DNA from: Maylandia zebra
Taxonomy: Eukaryota > Chordata > Actinopteri > Cichliformes > Cichlidae
Direction of reading: 5' to 3'
Length of the DNA: 64,000 bases
Assembly: GCF_041146795.1 (NCBI RefSeq)
Contig: NC_135185.1
Span: 27,091,529 to 27,155,528 of the forward strand
Part shown: positions 47,935-59,705 of the stretch, piece after piece
How the letters are laid out: the number at the start of each line of letters is the position of its first letter
How positions within the stretch are numbered: the first letter of the stretch is position 1
Program-made: the position numbers and the translations under genes
Notes under the pieces: generated by a model
Told to the model about the DNA's origin: nothing
Database searches by the model: none
Seen by the model: only the letters and a program-made list of their open reading frames with translations

Positions 47935-50914
47935 TTACAAGTGGCATTTGCCCCTAATTAAAAGCAGTACTTGTTGGAGCACTCGGTCTGCAGAAGGACT
48001 AGCATCCACAGTAACACAAGCTGGGCCGCTGATCCTCCGATAAGCCTCCTCCACTCTGCGCACACACACACGCAAACATTGGTCAAGGAGTGAAGGAGGC
48101 GTGCAGCACAAGACAAATTTTAGTATTGTGATTGCTTACAGCTTTGCTGCACAGTAAGGTATACAATACAGTACATTTTTGAGAAACAACACAGATGGCT
48201 CAGAGTTCTGCTATTCCTGTTACCAGTGAAGAATTGTCCTTTTGATAGTGGCGGGCCAAGTCTGCAGAATCCCTCACTCATTCACAGGCTGACTGTCAAC
48301 TCCCTCCATTTTCTAATTCTGCAGGCCCAACATCTGGCTGTCCCGTGTGGAAAGGCCATTATGTCAGGACAGAAGACGAATGAAAGTAGCCATCGACCTG
48401 TCTGTGTAGCAACTAACTAGGCCGGCAGTGCCTGCCAGTTTTGACCAGCTTAATGGAGCACAGCAGCTCAGCAACTAATCACCTGCTCTTTCTCATCAGC
48501 TGCCTCTCCCATGGGACCGTAATTGATTGTTAAGTGTTTGATGGATCAGACGAAGACTGAGCTGACTTGACTGTGAATCCACAGTCGGGTTTGTACTGAT
48601 CTTCGCTTTCATGCTCTAACACTCATACTTTTTCTTCTTTTTCTTTAATATAAGTATAACATAGCGGAGCCTTTCATTTTTGTCTGACGTGCCTGACATC
48701 ACCAAGTCTGGGTACCTAGAATCATCATACTTGTCCTCAATCAGATTAAGAGTGCCAGCAATATGCACAGAGAACTACTTTAAAAGATCCATATTAATGT
48801 TATCACAAGTTCACAACCAATTATTTACGCTTTCAGTCTAAATGGGCATTCTCACTTGCTTGATGAGTGTTCTAATGCAAGTATAATGCTAACTGAGTAA
48901 ATAATACATTATGCATAAGCACTCCAACTACCTGAGTCTGAACAGCTGGTTATGATCCAGCTCTTCCTCTTCATCAGTCTTTCCTTGGCCTCTGTTTCTC
49001 AGTCTCCTCTTCCTTTCCTCGGGGTCAAGTGTGAGTAAGACCACCAAGCTGGGCTGAAACAGGTCGCTAGGCCAACAGTACACCTCTGAACCTTCTCCTG
49101 GAAGGTTGCACACTGGACCACTCACCGCTGTGGCGATGGCATAGGCCGCTGTGCTGTGCCAAAATCTGGGGACAGGTAATCAATGGTGAATTGAAAGGTG
49201 AATGACAGGTGGAAGTCGCATCAGGTGACTTGGTAGCCACTGAATATTGAGTTGTATAGATCTGGATCTCAGCGGGACCTACAAGTTCTTACAAAAAAAA
49301 AAAAAAAGGTCACAAAACAGGCAGACCTCACTCCACCTGCAACATCTCAGCTGTCTTTACCTGTCAACAATGACAGGTGTCTTCGCGCCCTTTAGGCCTA
49401 TTTGATCTGCTGAGATGTAGTTCCCCAGAGCATAGAAGGCCCTGCGGATGAGGGGTGGCTCCTGATCAAAGCGGGCTCTCCAGGGGGAAAGGCACTCTGG
49501 TGGGGATGGCAGAAGAGTGGCCCCCAGTGTATCCTTCAGAGACTCAGTCAGAGTGGTCTTACCTGTGATACAGAGAAGGACAGGAAATAGATTCACCTCA
49601 AAACCAAAGAAAACAAAGGTCTGAACATTTTCGAATCACAAAAGGAGGAATTCATCCTTTTTGTTCATATTAAAAGAAACTGCGGTGGCCCTTGAAAAGT
49701 TCAACTAAAACTCCCTCTTGAACCACACAGTTGAGGTTTCATGAAGGTTTGAAAATAGTATTAGAGGAGCGAGCTGCACAGTAAACCATTTCAAAGTGAT
49801 GTAACTTTTCTGAGGTCATGATACATGATATTCCATTAACTGAAGCTCCCTGGCAGATAATGGCTTTAGCGGAGAACAACCAGCCACCACTTTAGGATGA
49901 CATCTATGCATCAGACTGATCACATATTTATTTATGAGGTAATGGCATTAACCTGTGGCATCCAGGCCCTCTATGACAATAACAGGGAAGTCTGGTTTAT
50001 TTCTGGCCTCCACCCTGCTGGGCAGCAGCTCCAGCACAGCCTTAGCTTCTGGGATGATGTCACCACACTGCAGAACAGACAAATCAGTTAAGCAGGCAGG
50101 AGTGAGTCATAGACTGTGCTGTCAATGAGCGCACACAGTGCTGTGGGCCACCTGGCCCTCCCTGATAGATAAACGTTAGAAGCAAAAGCTCTGGGTCTCT
50201 TGGTATAAACTGCTATCCCTACATCCTCCACAAGAGTGCGCCCGTTTGCCAAAATCTTATGCGGTATACTAAAATAAACATAAAACAGTCTTGTAAACAT
50301 TAAAATGAGAAAATACGTACTTTTTTCATCACGTCATAGGCCTCATCAAAGCTGTAGAATACATCTGAATTGATAATGTTGAGAGTAGATGGGTGATATT
50401 CTGGCGCTTCTGAGGGTACCACATAGTATTCCTTTGCCACATCCATCACCTGGCTTGCTGTCTCTGACCACATGTGCTGCGTCCACTGTTGGCCGTCTTC
50501 AGCTGGAGAGTACGAACAAACTAACACTGGGTCATGTTGTATTAAATCACTCAAAAGCCGCTCTATCGGGGAGGAAGTGTCAGAATTCCCTTTTAAAAAG
50601 TAACCTTTAACGAGAGAATCCCTGACTTTTGGTAGAAATGAAGACATGGGAGACAAGCGACATTCCGGAGGCAAGTCCCTCAGCAGTTTGTCTTTCAGCT
50701 CCCCGTAAAACTTCGCCGTTTTGATTCTGTCTCTGCTGCAGTAAACAAGGACAGAGTAGCACTTGTCACGGTTTTGAACTTCTCTGAACACCCTCGGCAC
50801 GTCTTCTCCCAGGTGCTTTTCCTTAACAGCAAAATAAAAAGGCGCTCCATTTAACTCCACTGAAAAAACACGAGAGCACCACCGTGGAAGAAGAGACATT
50901 GCGTGTTTTGACAT
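47935..50914 (-). CDS. cmpk2: Cytidine/uridine monophosphate kinase 2, mitochondrial (five coding exons)
   Basis: Coding exons on the minus strand are 50914-50321, 50067-49953, 49562-49361, 49165-48932 and 48055-47935, all with GT-AG introns and matching phases, giving 421 residues and a TAA stop. The enzyme phosphorylates dUMP, dCMP, UMP and CMP in mitochondria and is interferon-induced. The thymidylate-kinase-like P-loop GLDATGKTT (232-240) is split by the exon 2/3 boundary. Later blocks are DQEPPLIRRAFYALGNYI, VDRFWHSTAAYAIA and a charged lid region (EERKRRLRNRGQGKT). The N-terminus MSKHAMSLLPRWCSRVF is basic and amphipathic, as for a mitochondrial presequence. I chose the ATG at 50914 because the codon four places upstream is TTG. 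The last exon (40 codons, ending GKCHL) lies 0.9 kb from exon 4 and is easily missed; without it the frame would stop after FRLR. Confidence 0.96.
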
Positions 50915-51559
50915 CTTGTACACCAAATGCCCTTATCTGTTTCCAAAATATGTCCCGAGACGCATCGTGTGAGCTGAAGGGAAAACGATAGTAACGGCGC
51001 CAAACGGAGAAAACGAAACTTTTCGTTTACTGTGAAACGCGTTTATTATTGAAGCCAACGCCTCGCAGGGGCAGCTCATTCTTTCCAGGAATCCAAGTTG
51101 TGTTTCTTGAACGTGTTTAATGAAAATGAAAGACACCAAGAGACTGGACAAGTAGCGAGGCTGTGAAAACAACTGAATGCACCCAGACTCGAAACAGAAA
51201 CTGTTTTAACAAAGAAGCATTTATCACTGAAAGTTTGACCATTAGAGCTAAAGATCTATAAGTCCTGCACTATTTAATGGCATATCACTACTGTACATAA
51301 AGGTCTCTAATGAAGGTTTAATGGACGAATGACACTGTGAAGAAATGCAAAGAATGCGTTGTCATGACGCGCGTAAATTATTTCTTGCATCTCAGCAGGA
51401 TGGAACCAGGCTAGGTTTCGTTTTCGTTGTTTGTAAACAGAAACTTTTGAGTCGCTCAGCTGACCGACTCCCCTCACCCTCTATATAACATGAGCCCTGC
51501 GGGTTTCGGCTTATGACGCGCCAGCAGCAAGTCTGACAGCACAACTCGTCATTTAAAAA
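50915..51559. promoter_or_regulatory. Bidirectional interferon-responsive promoter between cmpk2 and rsad2
   Basis: This region contains four matches to the ISRE core GAAANNGAAA: 51009-51020 (GAAAACGAAACT), 51122-51131 (GAAAATGAAA), 51191-51202 (GAAACAGAAACT) and 51416-51425 (TTTCGTTTTC, reverse strand). There is also a half-site AAACAGAAACTT near 51435. A TATATAA box at 51482-51488 precedes the rsad2 start codon by about 70 bases and lies about 60 bases below the 51416 ISRE. No clear TATA faces cmpk2; its nearest ISRE is about 95 bases from its ATG. IRF/STAT-family (ISGF3-type) control of both genes is inferred from the sites and from known biology. Confidence 0.85.
51482..51488 (+). promoter_or_regulatory. 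TATA box for rsad2
   Basis: TATATAA in the context CCTCTATATAACATG. Transcription would start near 51510-51515, giving a 5' UTR of about 45-50 bases before the ATG at 51560. Confidence 0.7.
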
Positions 51560-53694
51560 ATGGATTTTTCTCCTGCTGTCTCGTCTCCCAGGCTGCTTCT
51601 GCGGCGCTTCATCAGCACCATCTACTGCATTTTTGAGATCGCCTTTTCAAAACTCACTTACTGGACAACAGGAGCCTGCAAGGGAACAAACTCATTCGTT
51701 GCTGGTGATAAACTGGACCAAAACAAAGACCAAAATCCAACGATCCCAACGAGCGTCAACTACCACTTTACGCGCAAATGTAATTATAGATGTGGATTTT
51801 GTTTCCACACTGCAAAAACGTCCTTCGTCCTACCCCTGGAGGAAGCTAAGACGGGGCTTAAACTTCTAAAGGAATCAGGTGATTTGACAAATTAATAACA
51901 ATAAGCTTTTTTTTTTTTGTCAAATTGCTGTGCATGCTATTAAATTTATGTCTTTTTTTAAGGGATGGAAAAGATCAACTTCTCTGGCGGAGAGCCCTTC
52001 CTGCATAATAAGGGAGAGTTTGTTGGGAAATTGGTCCAGTACTGCAAACAGGACCTTCAGCTCCCAAGTGTCAGCATTGTCAGCAATGGAAGCATGATCA
52101 AAGAAGAATGGTTCCAGAAATATGGTAATGTAGCTAAGTTATTAACAGCTTCTTTTTTTATGGGTACATTCCAGCTGTGCCATATACCATAAAATAATTT
52201 ACATTTATGATCTCTTTCATTTTAATTTCCTCTTCTAGGTATCTATCTGGACATTCTAGCTATCTCCTGTGACAGCTTTGATGAAGCAACCAACCAGCTG
52301 ATTGGCAGAACTCAAGGCAGGAAGAGCCACCTTGACAACCTCTTCAAGATCTGCAGCTGGTGCAAGGAGTATAAAGTGGCACTGAAAATCAACTCCGTCA
52401 TCAACATCTTCAACTATGACGAAGACATGACACAGCAAATCAATTTGATTAATCCTGTCCGCTGGAAGGTAAAAATGAAAAAATAAGTAAATAAATATGT
52501 TTGTACGGGGTAATCATGGATGTACTGAACGTCTCGTTCTTGTTTTCAGGTCTTTCAGTGCCTGCTGATTGACGGGGAAAACGCAGGCGAGACAGCCCTG
52601 AGAGAGGCAGAGAGGTTTGTCATCAGTGATCAGCAGTTTCAGGAGTTTCTGGACAGACACAGCAGCGTCTCTTGCCTTGTTCCTGAGTCTAATGAGAAGG
52701 TATAATTCTCAGACATGTGCAGCAAGTATGGCAAATATGTTTAATGCAATAACCATAATGTATTCTGTGGGAAACATGTTTTTCATCCTTTTTTTAAATT
52801 TTTTGATTTAAGTAAGGGCGTACAATTAGAGCTTGGTATGCCTAGAGTGAATAAAATGTGAATATTATTATAGTAAACACACACAATGCACAGTTAAACA
52901 AACAAACTATACAAAAGTTGACTTTTGAACACCACTGTCAGTTAGGAATTTTGATGTTGTTTTCTTGTTGTTGTATAGATGGCCACCAAATATAAGGGGA
53001 TATTTTGGTATAGACTTTTGGTATAGTTTATAATGCTATGATAACTTCTAGAATATCCATGTTTCATATCTGCGTTGTGCTCATTCTGCATTACTCCTCA
53101 ATTTTGCAGCACTATGGCATGAAAAGTAGGAACTAAACATATATATTAGGTTGAAACATGAGCTCAGGTCATCCTGCCTAAAATAATTCTTTGTTGTGCT
53201 GTAATTAATGGTTGAAAATCCAACGTTAGGATACACAAAAATTAAAATTTGTGGTCTTTTTTGTTTTAATAGATGAGGAACTCCTATCTGATCCTGGATG
53301 AATATGTAAGTACTTCAGATTATTACTAACTGGTAGTGCGGCTGAGCCATTTTATCAGATGTTTAAGTAAAAAAATGAACTGTATGTTTGAGTTATATGA
53401 ATGTGGATTGCTCAAATTAAGTAAAAAGGCTTGAATTTGGTATAATTGTTTAAATTAGTAACTTGCTAGGCATTTTAGCTGAAGGAAACTTACTTCATAT
53501 GTTGATTTTCTTCCTTTTTTTTGTTACAGATGCGTTTCCTGGACTGTCGAGAGGGACGGAAGGATCCTTCCAAATCCATCCTTGATGTTGGAGTAAAGGA
53601 GGCGATTCGCTTCAGCGGCTTCGATGAAAAAATGTTTCTAAAAAGAGGGGGAAAGTATGTGTGGAGCAAAGCTGATATGAAGCTAGAGTGGTAA
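51560..53694 (+). CDS. rsad2: Viperin, radical SAM antiviral enzyme (six coding exons)
   Basis: Coding exons are 51560-51878, 51963-52124, 52239-52468, 52550-52699, 53273-53305 and 53530-53694, all GT-AG and phase-consistent, giving 352 residues, close to the usual fish length. Viperin is a radical SAM enzyme that turns CTP into ddhCTP, a viral polymerase terminator, and sits on the ER and lipid droplets. The N-terminal ~40 residues form a hydrophobic/amphipathic segment ([18 protein letters not shown]). The 4Fe-4S ligands are C74, C78 and C81 in CNYRCGFC; the SAM-binding GGE motif is in NFSGGEPF, just after the first intron. The protein ends in the conserved tryptophan (KLEW) needed for iron-sulfur loading. 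A polyadenylation signal AATAAA is at 53971-53976. All key residues are present, so the gene looks functional. Confidence 0.98.
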
Positions 53695-54169
53695 AACGCT
53701 TCTTCAGCTTGTGTTTGATGCTCCTTTGCTAAGTGTTTGCATTGATATGCTCTACAGTATGATCATTTTGCACTAGGAATGTAAATATTCAGATATATCT
53801 AGGCGTGTGTGTGTGTGTGTGTGTTCTGGGGGGGTTATTTGAAGGTTACGGTCACCAAATAGAAGGTGATCCAGAAGTATTGTTCTTCTTTATTTTTTAT
53901 TAAATATCTAAATATCTGTCTTTTATGTTAAGCACTTTGGTATACCGCTGGTTTTTAAATATTCTCTATAAATAAAGATGTATTGTATTGTATTGGAAAT
54001 ATATTGTACTGTTTATGATTGTTGAACAAAGTAACATTGAGTGTTATATTCAAATTATAATTTTACACAACAAATTTAGATTGAAGGACAACTTGTCAAT
54101 GATGTTGTCATAATTTATTTTTTATGTGGTTAAGTAACAAGGCAAAATAAAGTCATTTTTTCCACAATA
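53695..54169 (+). other. rsad2 3' UTR and intergenic start
   Basis: It holds the rsad2 3' UTR with a (GT)n tract at about 53805-53823, AATAAA at 53971-53976, and then AT-rich sequence up to the Tc1-like element. Confidence 0.7.
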
Positions 54170-55281
54170 CAGTGGCTTGCAAAAGTATTTGGCCCCCCTT
54201 GAACTTTCCCACATTTTGTCACATTACAGCCACAAACATGAATCCATTTTATTGGAATTCGCTGATCAGAAATGCAGCCAAGAGGCCCATGGTGACTCTG
54301 GACCAGCTGCAGAGATCTACAGCTCAGGTGGGGGAATCTGTCCATAGGACAGCTATTAGTCGTGCACTGCACAAAGTTGGCCTTTATGGAGGAGTGGCAA
54401 GAAGAAAGCCATTGTTAACAGAAAACCATAAGAAGTCCCGTTTGCAGTTTGCCACAAGCCATGTGGGGGACACAGCAAACATGTGAAGAAGGTGCTCTGG
54501 TCAGATGAGACCAAAATGGAACTTCTTGGCCAAAATGCAAAATGTGTGGCGGAAAACTAACACTGCACATCACTCTGAACACACCATCCCCACTGTCAAA
54601 TATGGTGGTGGCAGCATCATGCTCTGGGGTGCTTCTCTTCAGCAGGGACAGGGAAGCTGGTCAGAGTTGATGGGAAGATGGATGGAGCCAAATACAGGGC
54701 AGTCTTGGAAGAAAACCTCTTGGAGTCTGCAAAAGACTTGAGACTGGGGTGGAGGTTCACCTTTCAGCAGGACAACGACCCTAAACATAAAGCCCGGGCA
54801 ACAATGGGATGGTTTAAAACAAAACATATCCATGTGTTAGAATGGCCCAGTCAAAGTCCAGATCTAAATCCAATCGAGAATCTGTGGCAAGATCTGAAAA
54901 CTGCTGTTCACAAACGCTGTCCATCTAATCTGACTGAGCTGGAGCTGTTTTGCAAAGAAGAATGGGCAAGAGTTTCAGTCTCTAGATGTGCAAAGCTGGT
55001 AGAGACAGACCCTAAAAGACTGGCAGCTGTAATTGCAGCAAAAGGTGGTTCTACAAAGTATTGACTCAGGGGGCTGAATAATTACGCACACCCCACTTTG
55101 CAGTTATTTATTTGTAAAAAATGTTTGGAATCATGTATGATTTTCGTTCCACTTCTCACGTGTACACCACTTTGTGTTGGTCTTTCACGTGGAATTCCAA
55201 AAAAATTGATTCATGGTTGTGGCTGTAATGTGACAAAATGTGGGAAAGTTCAAGGGGGCCGAATACTTTTGCATGCCACTG
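54170..55281 (+). mobile_element. Tc1-like DNA transposon, 1.1 kb, with long inverted repeats
   Basis: The element starts CAGTGGCTTGCAAAAGTATT and ends with its near-exact reverse complement. The inverted ends match for about 90 bases with a handful of differences. It is flanked by TA on both sides (54168-54169 and 55282-55283). The interior keeps the central and C-terminal parts of a Tc1 transposase in three frames: RPMVTLDQLQ and GLYGGVARRKPLL (54270-54410), TVKYGGGSIMLWG (54590-54640), and a 128-codon frame 54678-55064 with QQDNDPKH and SPDLNPIENLW, the second D and the E of the DDE triad. The N-terminal DNA-binding part is missing and frames are shifted, so it is not autonomous. Confidence 0.93.
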
Positions 55282-56390
55282 TAACTATTTGTCACTGTAC
55301 ATTTTAAACTTTTTTTGATACTATAATTTGTTTTCCTCTTAAGGTAGAACAGAAATAAGAACACACTTTTATGCAAAGTAAGATAAACATGGATAGCGCT
55401 GATATGAAAGAACGGTGGTCTCCTCTCAGAGCAAGAGGGCAGACCACGAGGCTAACAACAACAAAGCCACACCATTGTGTGGACCTTCCAGGCCTTGGAA
55501 AATTAAGTACACTGATCTTATCTGTTGTATAAACCTAGCAGACTGTAGCTGGTTCCAACAAGATCAGCAATACTTTTCTACTTTCAATTTACTGAAAATG
55601 TTGTATAGAAGTTCAAATAGCTTGAATGGTTTCAATATTTCTGTCACTGCCTCTATCTGGATATGGTTTAGTTGTTTTTTTTGTCAAACACATACTTTAC
55701 AATGTCTGATTTATGTTTTGCAACACTCACACATAGCTGAACTGAAACTAATGTTATTGCAGTTCACTGCAGCTGACTGAGTACTGAGATGTAGGTCACA
55801 ATTTAGATTGTATAAAAGCTTGTGTATGAAAACACGTTTTTCTATTTGTAATTCTTTTCATTTTTAGGTCTTAAATTTAGGCAAATAAATAAAATTTTGA
55901 CTGGCAGACAAAAGATTAATGGAAACAAGCATGTATACTAGTTGAAATAAAAAAAAATTTAATTAAAAAAATGCCATTTTAAGCCACAGCTTTTCTAAAT
56001 TAACAGCCTTGTCAATTATTAAAATCACTTTTTATGTTACTGTAATGGCTAATGAACCAGTATACACATTTAATGCATTTAATCAAAATGACATTTTTAA
56101 AGCTAAAATATAATTACTGTTGTTAAAATGTTGTCAAATTTACTGTTTCACAAAAAGCTGAAAAATAGTGATTCACACTAATAGTCCAATATGCTTGTAT
56201 AAAAAACGTGAATTCCGTAACAACTGATTAAATCAATTGTTAGTTTTAAAAAGTTCTTGACAAACCGTATTTTCTAATTTTTTACCCAGATAAATGAGTA
56301 CATAAAAGACATTTGTTAGGCAATGTGTATGCAATGTAGGCTGTAAAGGCAAATGAGAAAACGCTTAAAGGCGACTGCAGTGTTTTGACA
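55282..56390. other. Intergenic AT-rich stretch
   Basis: No gene recognised. A 121-codon frame at 55415-55780 has no family motifs and falls in AT-rich sequence; I do not call it. Confidence 0.45.
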
Positions 56391-57064
56391 GCAGGGGGAG
56401 CTGTTATTTGGATAGGTGGCAGGTGCTGAGCTCTCCTCTAAGGGGCACCGTAGGACAGCAGACGGAAAACCTCTCACAAACAAATGGCGTCCCTCCAGTG
56501 CGAAGCAGCTGATTTCCTACCGAGCAAGGCAGGAGGAACGGCGGAAAGATAAACAGGGCGCCACCGGATCTCTTCTCAGCAAGGTTGTGTACTGTTTTTT
56601 TTTTGTACGATTCGTGTGGCAGGGTGACGACTGGATGTTGCGCATTGTTCTGTAATCGAGAGTAAACCGCTGTTCCGGTGTACAAACAATCCTCCTGTCA
56701 AGCAAAACAGAAAGAAGAGTGTCAGCTGCGGCTCGTGCTTCCCGCCGTTTGCTTATTTTATCTGCGCTTAGGCTTTTTTATGATTTGACTCGAGGTTTTT
56801 TGGTGTCAGTGTTTGACCAGAGCTCGAACTCAGGCGCTGTAGGCGACAGTAGCAGGTCAAATGTGTCCGCCCCGACGTTTCAGGGCTACATATTGAATAT
56901 GGGCATCACCCCTTCAGAGGTATCATCCTCCTCCTCCTCCTCTACCACCGCCACCTCCTCCGCCTGACTGGTTGGCCGCCTGTTCGTTAATCCAATTCAA
57001 GAGATCATCTCTTCAGCCCTTCCTGAGGTTACACTATCAAGACGGCGTTATCTCAGAAAGCCAG
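56391..57064 (+). promoter_or_regulatory. rnf144a: Candidate promoter and first noncoding exon of rnf144a
   Basis: After a long AT-rich stretch the sequence becomes GC-richer with several CpGs (56420-57000). It ends in a strong splice donor, AGCCAG then GTAAGG, with the intron starting at 57065. In mammals the gene order is CMPK2 (minus), RSAD2 (plus), RNF144A (plus), so position and orientation fit an rnf144a 5' exon. The exon start is not visible. An 82-codon frame inside (56719-56967) ends in a serine/threonine run and would be an upstream frame at most. No RING or IBR coding exon lies in this window, so the gene name rests on synteny. Confidence 0.45.
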
Positions 57065-58182
57065 GTAAGGTTTTGCGCTTTTACTCAGTGTGAGAGAGCT
57101 GCTTGAGCTGTCACTGTCAGCACACGGCTGTCGCATATTTCCGACATTCTCCCTCTCTCTCTCTTTTTTTTTTTTTTGTTACTGCAAGATATGCTGTAGC
57201 TACCTGGCTTACAGCCAGCTGACTGATGCCGATGCCTGACGAGATAGCTCCCCTCTGTGTTAGCGAATTTTAACATAAAGAGTTGTAGTTAGTTGGCAGA
57301 GCAGTGGTCCTAAGTAGCTGTTGCTGGCACTTGCTTGGAGTTTGTGTAATTGGGTTGTTTCCCACATCCTTCTGTCATATTCGTCTCCTATGCCACAGCT
57401 GCAGGGTGCATAACATGCTCGGAGATGATTGCTCCACTGAGCCCTGAAAAGGTCACTCAGCGCTTGCTATATACACGTAAAGCAGTCCTTTCAGGGTGCA
57501 GCTGGATTACATGCATTGCTGTGAAACCAGGCTGCTAGGTAATCAAAGGATTTATGTTGTAATCAAGGCTCTGAAGTGCTAAAATACTCCTTTGCTAATT
57601 TCTTTGCTACCTGTACACCTCTCACATGGTGTCATCTCCCCTCTGAGGGCTGTCAGTAAATCTGGGGAAAATCTTTTTTTTCTTAAACAACCATTTTTAG
57701 TAACGGAAGTTAGTATTGCCTGTGTTTTATTAACATTATCTGACACATCAATGTGAGGAGAAATTGTTTTACTTCAGCATTGTTTTGTGAAATCAAATTC
57801 CATTTTTGACACCAATCCTGTCATAAACAGGCTTTTAGGTGCCCTATCAATGTGCTGGAGAAAAAAATAATAATTTTCTCACTTTCTCCATTATTCTCGG
57901 ATACAGCTTGCTCCCATCAGGGAATAAAATACATCAAGCTGCTATTCCTCTCTTCTGCAGCAAATTTGTCCAAAGCGAGCTATACTGTAGCTTGCTTTGT
58001 ACAACACGCTCCTTGGAATGACCGGCAGCTTTCAGCCCACTCCCAGAGGAAAGTGGGGTGCTGAGTTGACTTAAGAGCCAGAAGGAATGAGGTCATGATG
58101 TCGAGAACCCAGCCTGCTATTGAAGTCAACAGACTGTCACAAACAACACACCCATGAATGCACATGGAAACCTATACGTAAC

Positions 58183-58214
58183 AGACATGTATGAAGGGCA
58201 CTTCATACATGTCT
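58183..58214. repeat. Perfect 14-bp inverted repeat with 4-base loop
   Basis: AGACATGTATGAAG at 58183-58196 is followed by GGCA and then its exact reverse complement at 58201-58214. Outer bases do not pair. The role is unknown; it could form a short hairpin in RNA of either strand. Confidence 0.85.
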
Positions 58215-59519
58215 TTTTATATAGACAAGGAGGTGTTATGATTGTCCTGTTGTGCTACAAGGGCTTCACACAGGGCAGACACTTTCTTAGAAACGGTTTC
58301 GTGTTTATCCAAGCTTTGCAGTGGTCTGTTTGACCTTGGCATTTGCTACGTACTAAAAAATATGCAGCGATCTTAGCAGGATACATCATTGCTGTGCTGC
58401 AAATAAGGCAATCTGGGAGACTTGGGAAAGCCCTGGGTTGGGCATTTATGCATTCTTTAAAGAGCATGTCTGCAACGACTCATGGCTGATTATTTGAGCT
58501 ATATTGAAGGCAATCATATACTAAGGGTAGTGATTCCAGTGTGATCTGTAGGTTGGACCTTCTGGTTTAATAACAGAAGGGTCTCTGGGAAATAAACCTA
58601 GGCAGGGCCTTGGGTTTTTTTGTTTTGTTTTGTTTTTTGGTGAAACAGTGCTATGCTGTAATCGACATCCTGGAGAGGCTGTTTGTCAGTGCTCTGTCCA
58701 TCTTTAGGTCACTACAAAAGCACCTAATGTTAAGAAGATTAATTACCTTGAGTTGGACTTGGTGTAGAAGTGAGGCTTTCAGTTTAAATACCCCTAACCA
58801 GCGATCAGATCTCAATTACCGTCAGTCCTCCAATGGCAGTAAAGCCTTGTTAGAGAAGTAAGGCTAAATTTAGGGGGACTGACACTGAATGTCAAATGAC
58901 TGTGCTTAGGTAACTGGACTTTCTAAAGCCTTAGCTGTCTCAGGTATACACTTCATTACTGCAGTCCAGCTTTGTTAAATTACTCCTTTATTCTGGTAAC
59001 ATTTACACTTCCAGAGAAAAAGTCATTTTAGAGTAATCTGATTTCAGGGGTCGTGTTCTGCCTTTGTGCTGCGAGTCCTCCAAAGATTATGCAACAGCTT
59101 AAATGCCATTTCAGCAGGGTGTTGCTTGGAGTGAGTATTCTGGGTGGTGGTGGTGGTTTCCGTGTGTGTGTGTGCGCGCGTGCGTGGCTGGGGATAGAGT
59201 GGATAGTGTACACATTAAACAGGCAATACTGCTGTCAGTTGAGCCCTAAATAGCTCCCGAAAATGATGTTCTCTGCTCCGAGAGCACTTTAGCTCTGTGT
59301 GTTATGGCTTGTATCCAGCCAGTTAGGATTATGTTTGGATGAGACAGGGATTGTTATGAGAGTATTATTTGGTGCTTGTGCGCCGTGCTTCTTCCAGACA
59401 GCCACTTGGCATTTTGAACTGGTCTCACACGCCCTATTTTTCTCAGACAGGTAGGGCTTTGCAAATTGAGACGCTGTTATGTAACGCATTATCTGCTGAC
59501 CGGGACACTTTATACGACG

Positions 59520-59705
59520 GAGTATTTCAGTCTTCTTCATCTTCTGCTTCTTTCGCCTGCTCCCTTTAAGATCGCCGTAGTGGATCATCTGGCTCCATCT
59601 CATCCTATCCCTTCCATCCTCTGTCACACCAACCCTCTGCGTGACCTCTTTCGTTACATCCATGAATCTTCTCTGTGGTCTTCCTCTTTTCATTTCAGTT
59701 AGTCC
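59520..59705 (-). mobile_element. 3' end of an RTE-like LINE ORF2
   Basis: On the minus strand 59693-59520 reads KRGRPQRRFMDVTKE, then RDRMRWSQMIHYGDLKGSRRKKQK, the C-terminal tail of the RTE-type LINE ORF2 common in fish. Only this end is present, as in many 5'-truncated copies. It may belong to the same broad family as 4006-4925, but the two do not overlap in the protein. Confidence 0.68.

Noticed and set aside
50915..50926. Upstream extension of cmpk2 by four codons (V-Y-K)
   Set aside because: The would-be first codon is TTG, and an ordinary ATG follows at 50914 with a plausible mitochondrial presequence.
51879..51895. rsad2 reading through after exon 1 to a stop (DLTN)
   Set aside because: A GT donor at 51879 and the phase-matched exon at 51963 restore the conserved [10 protein letters not shown] sequence, so this tail is intronic.
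55415..55780. 121-codon open frame after the Tc1-like element
   Set aside because: AT-rich, no motif, no splice or promoter support.
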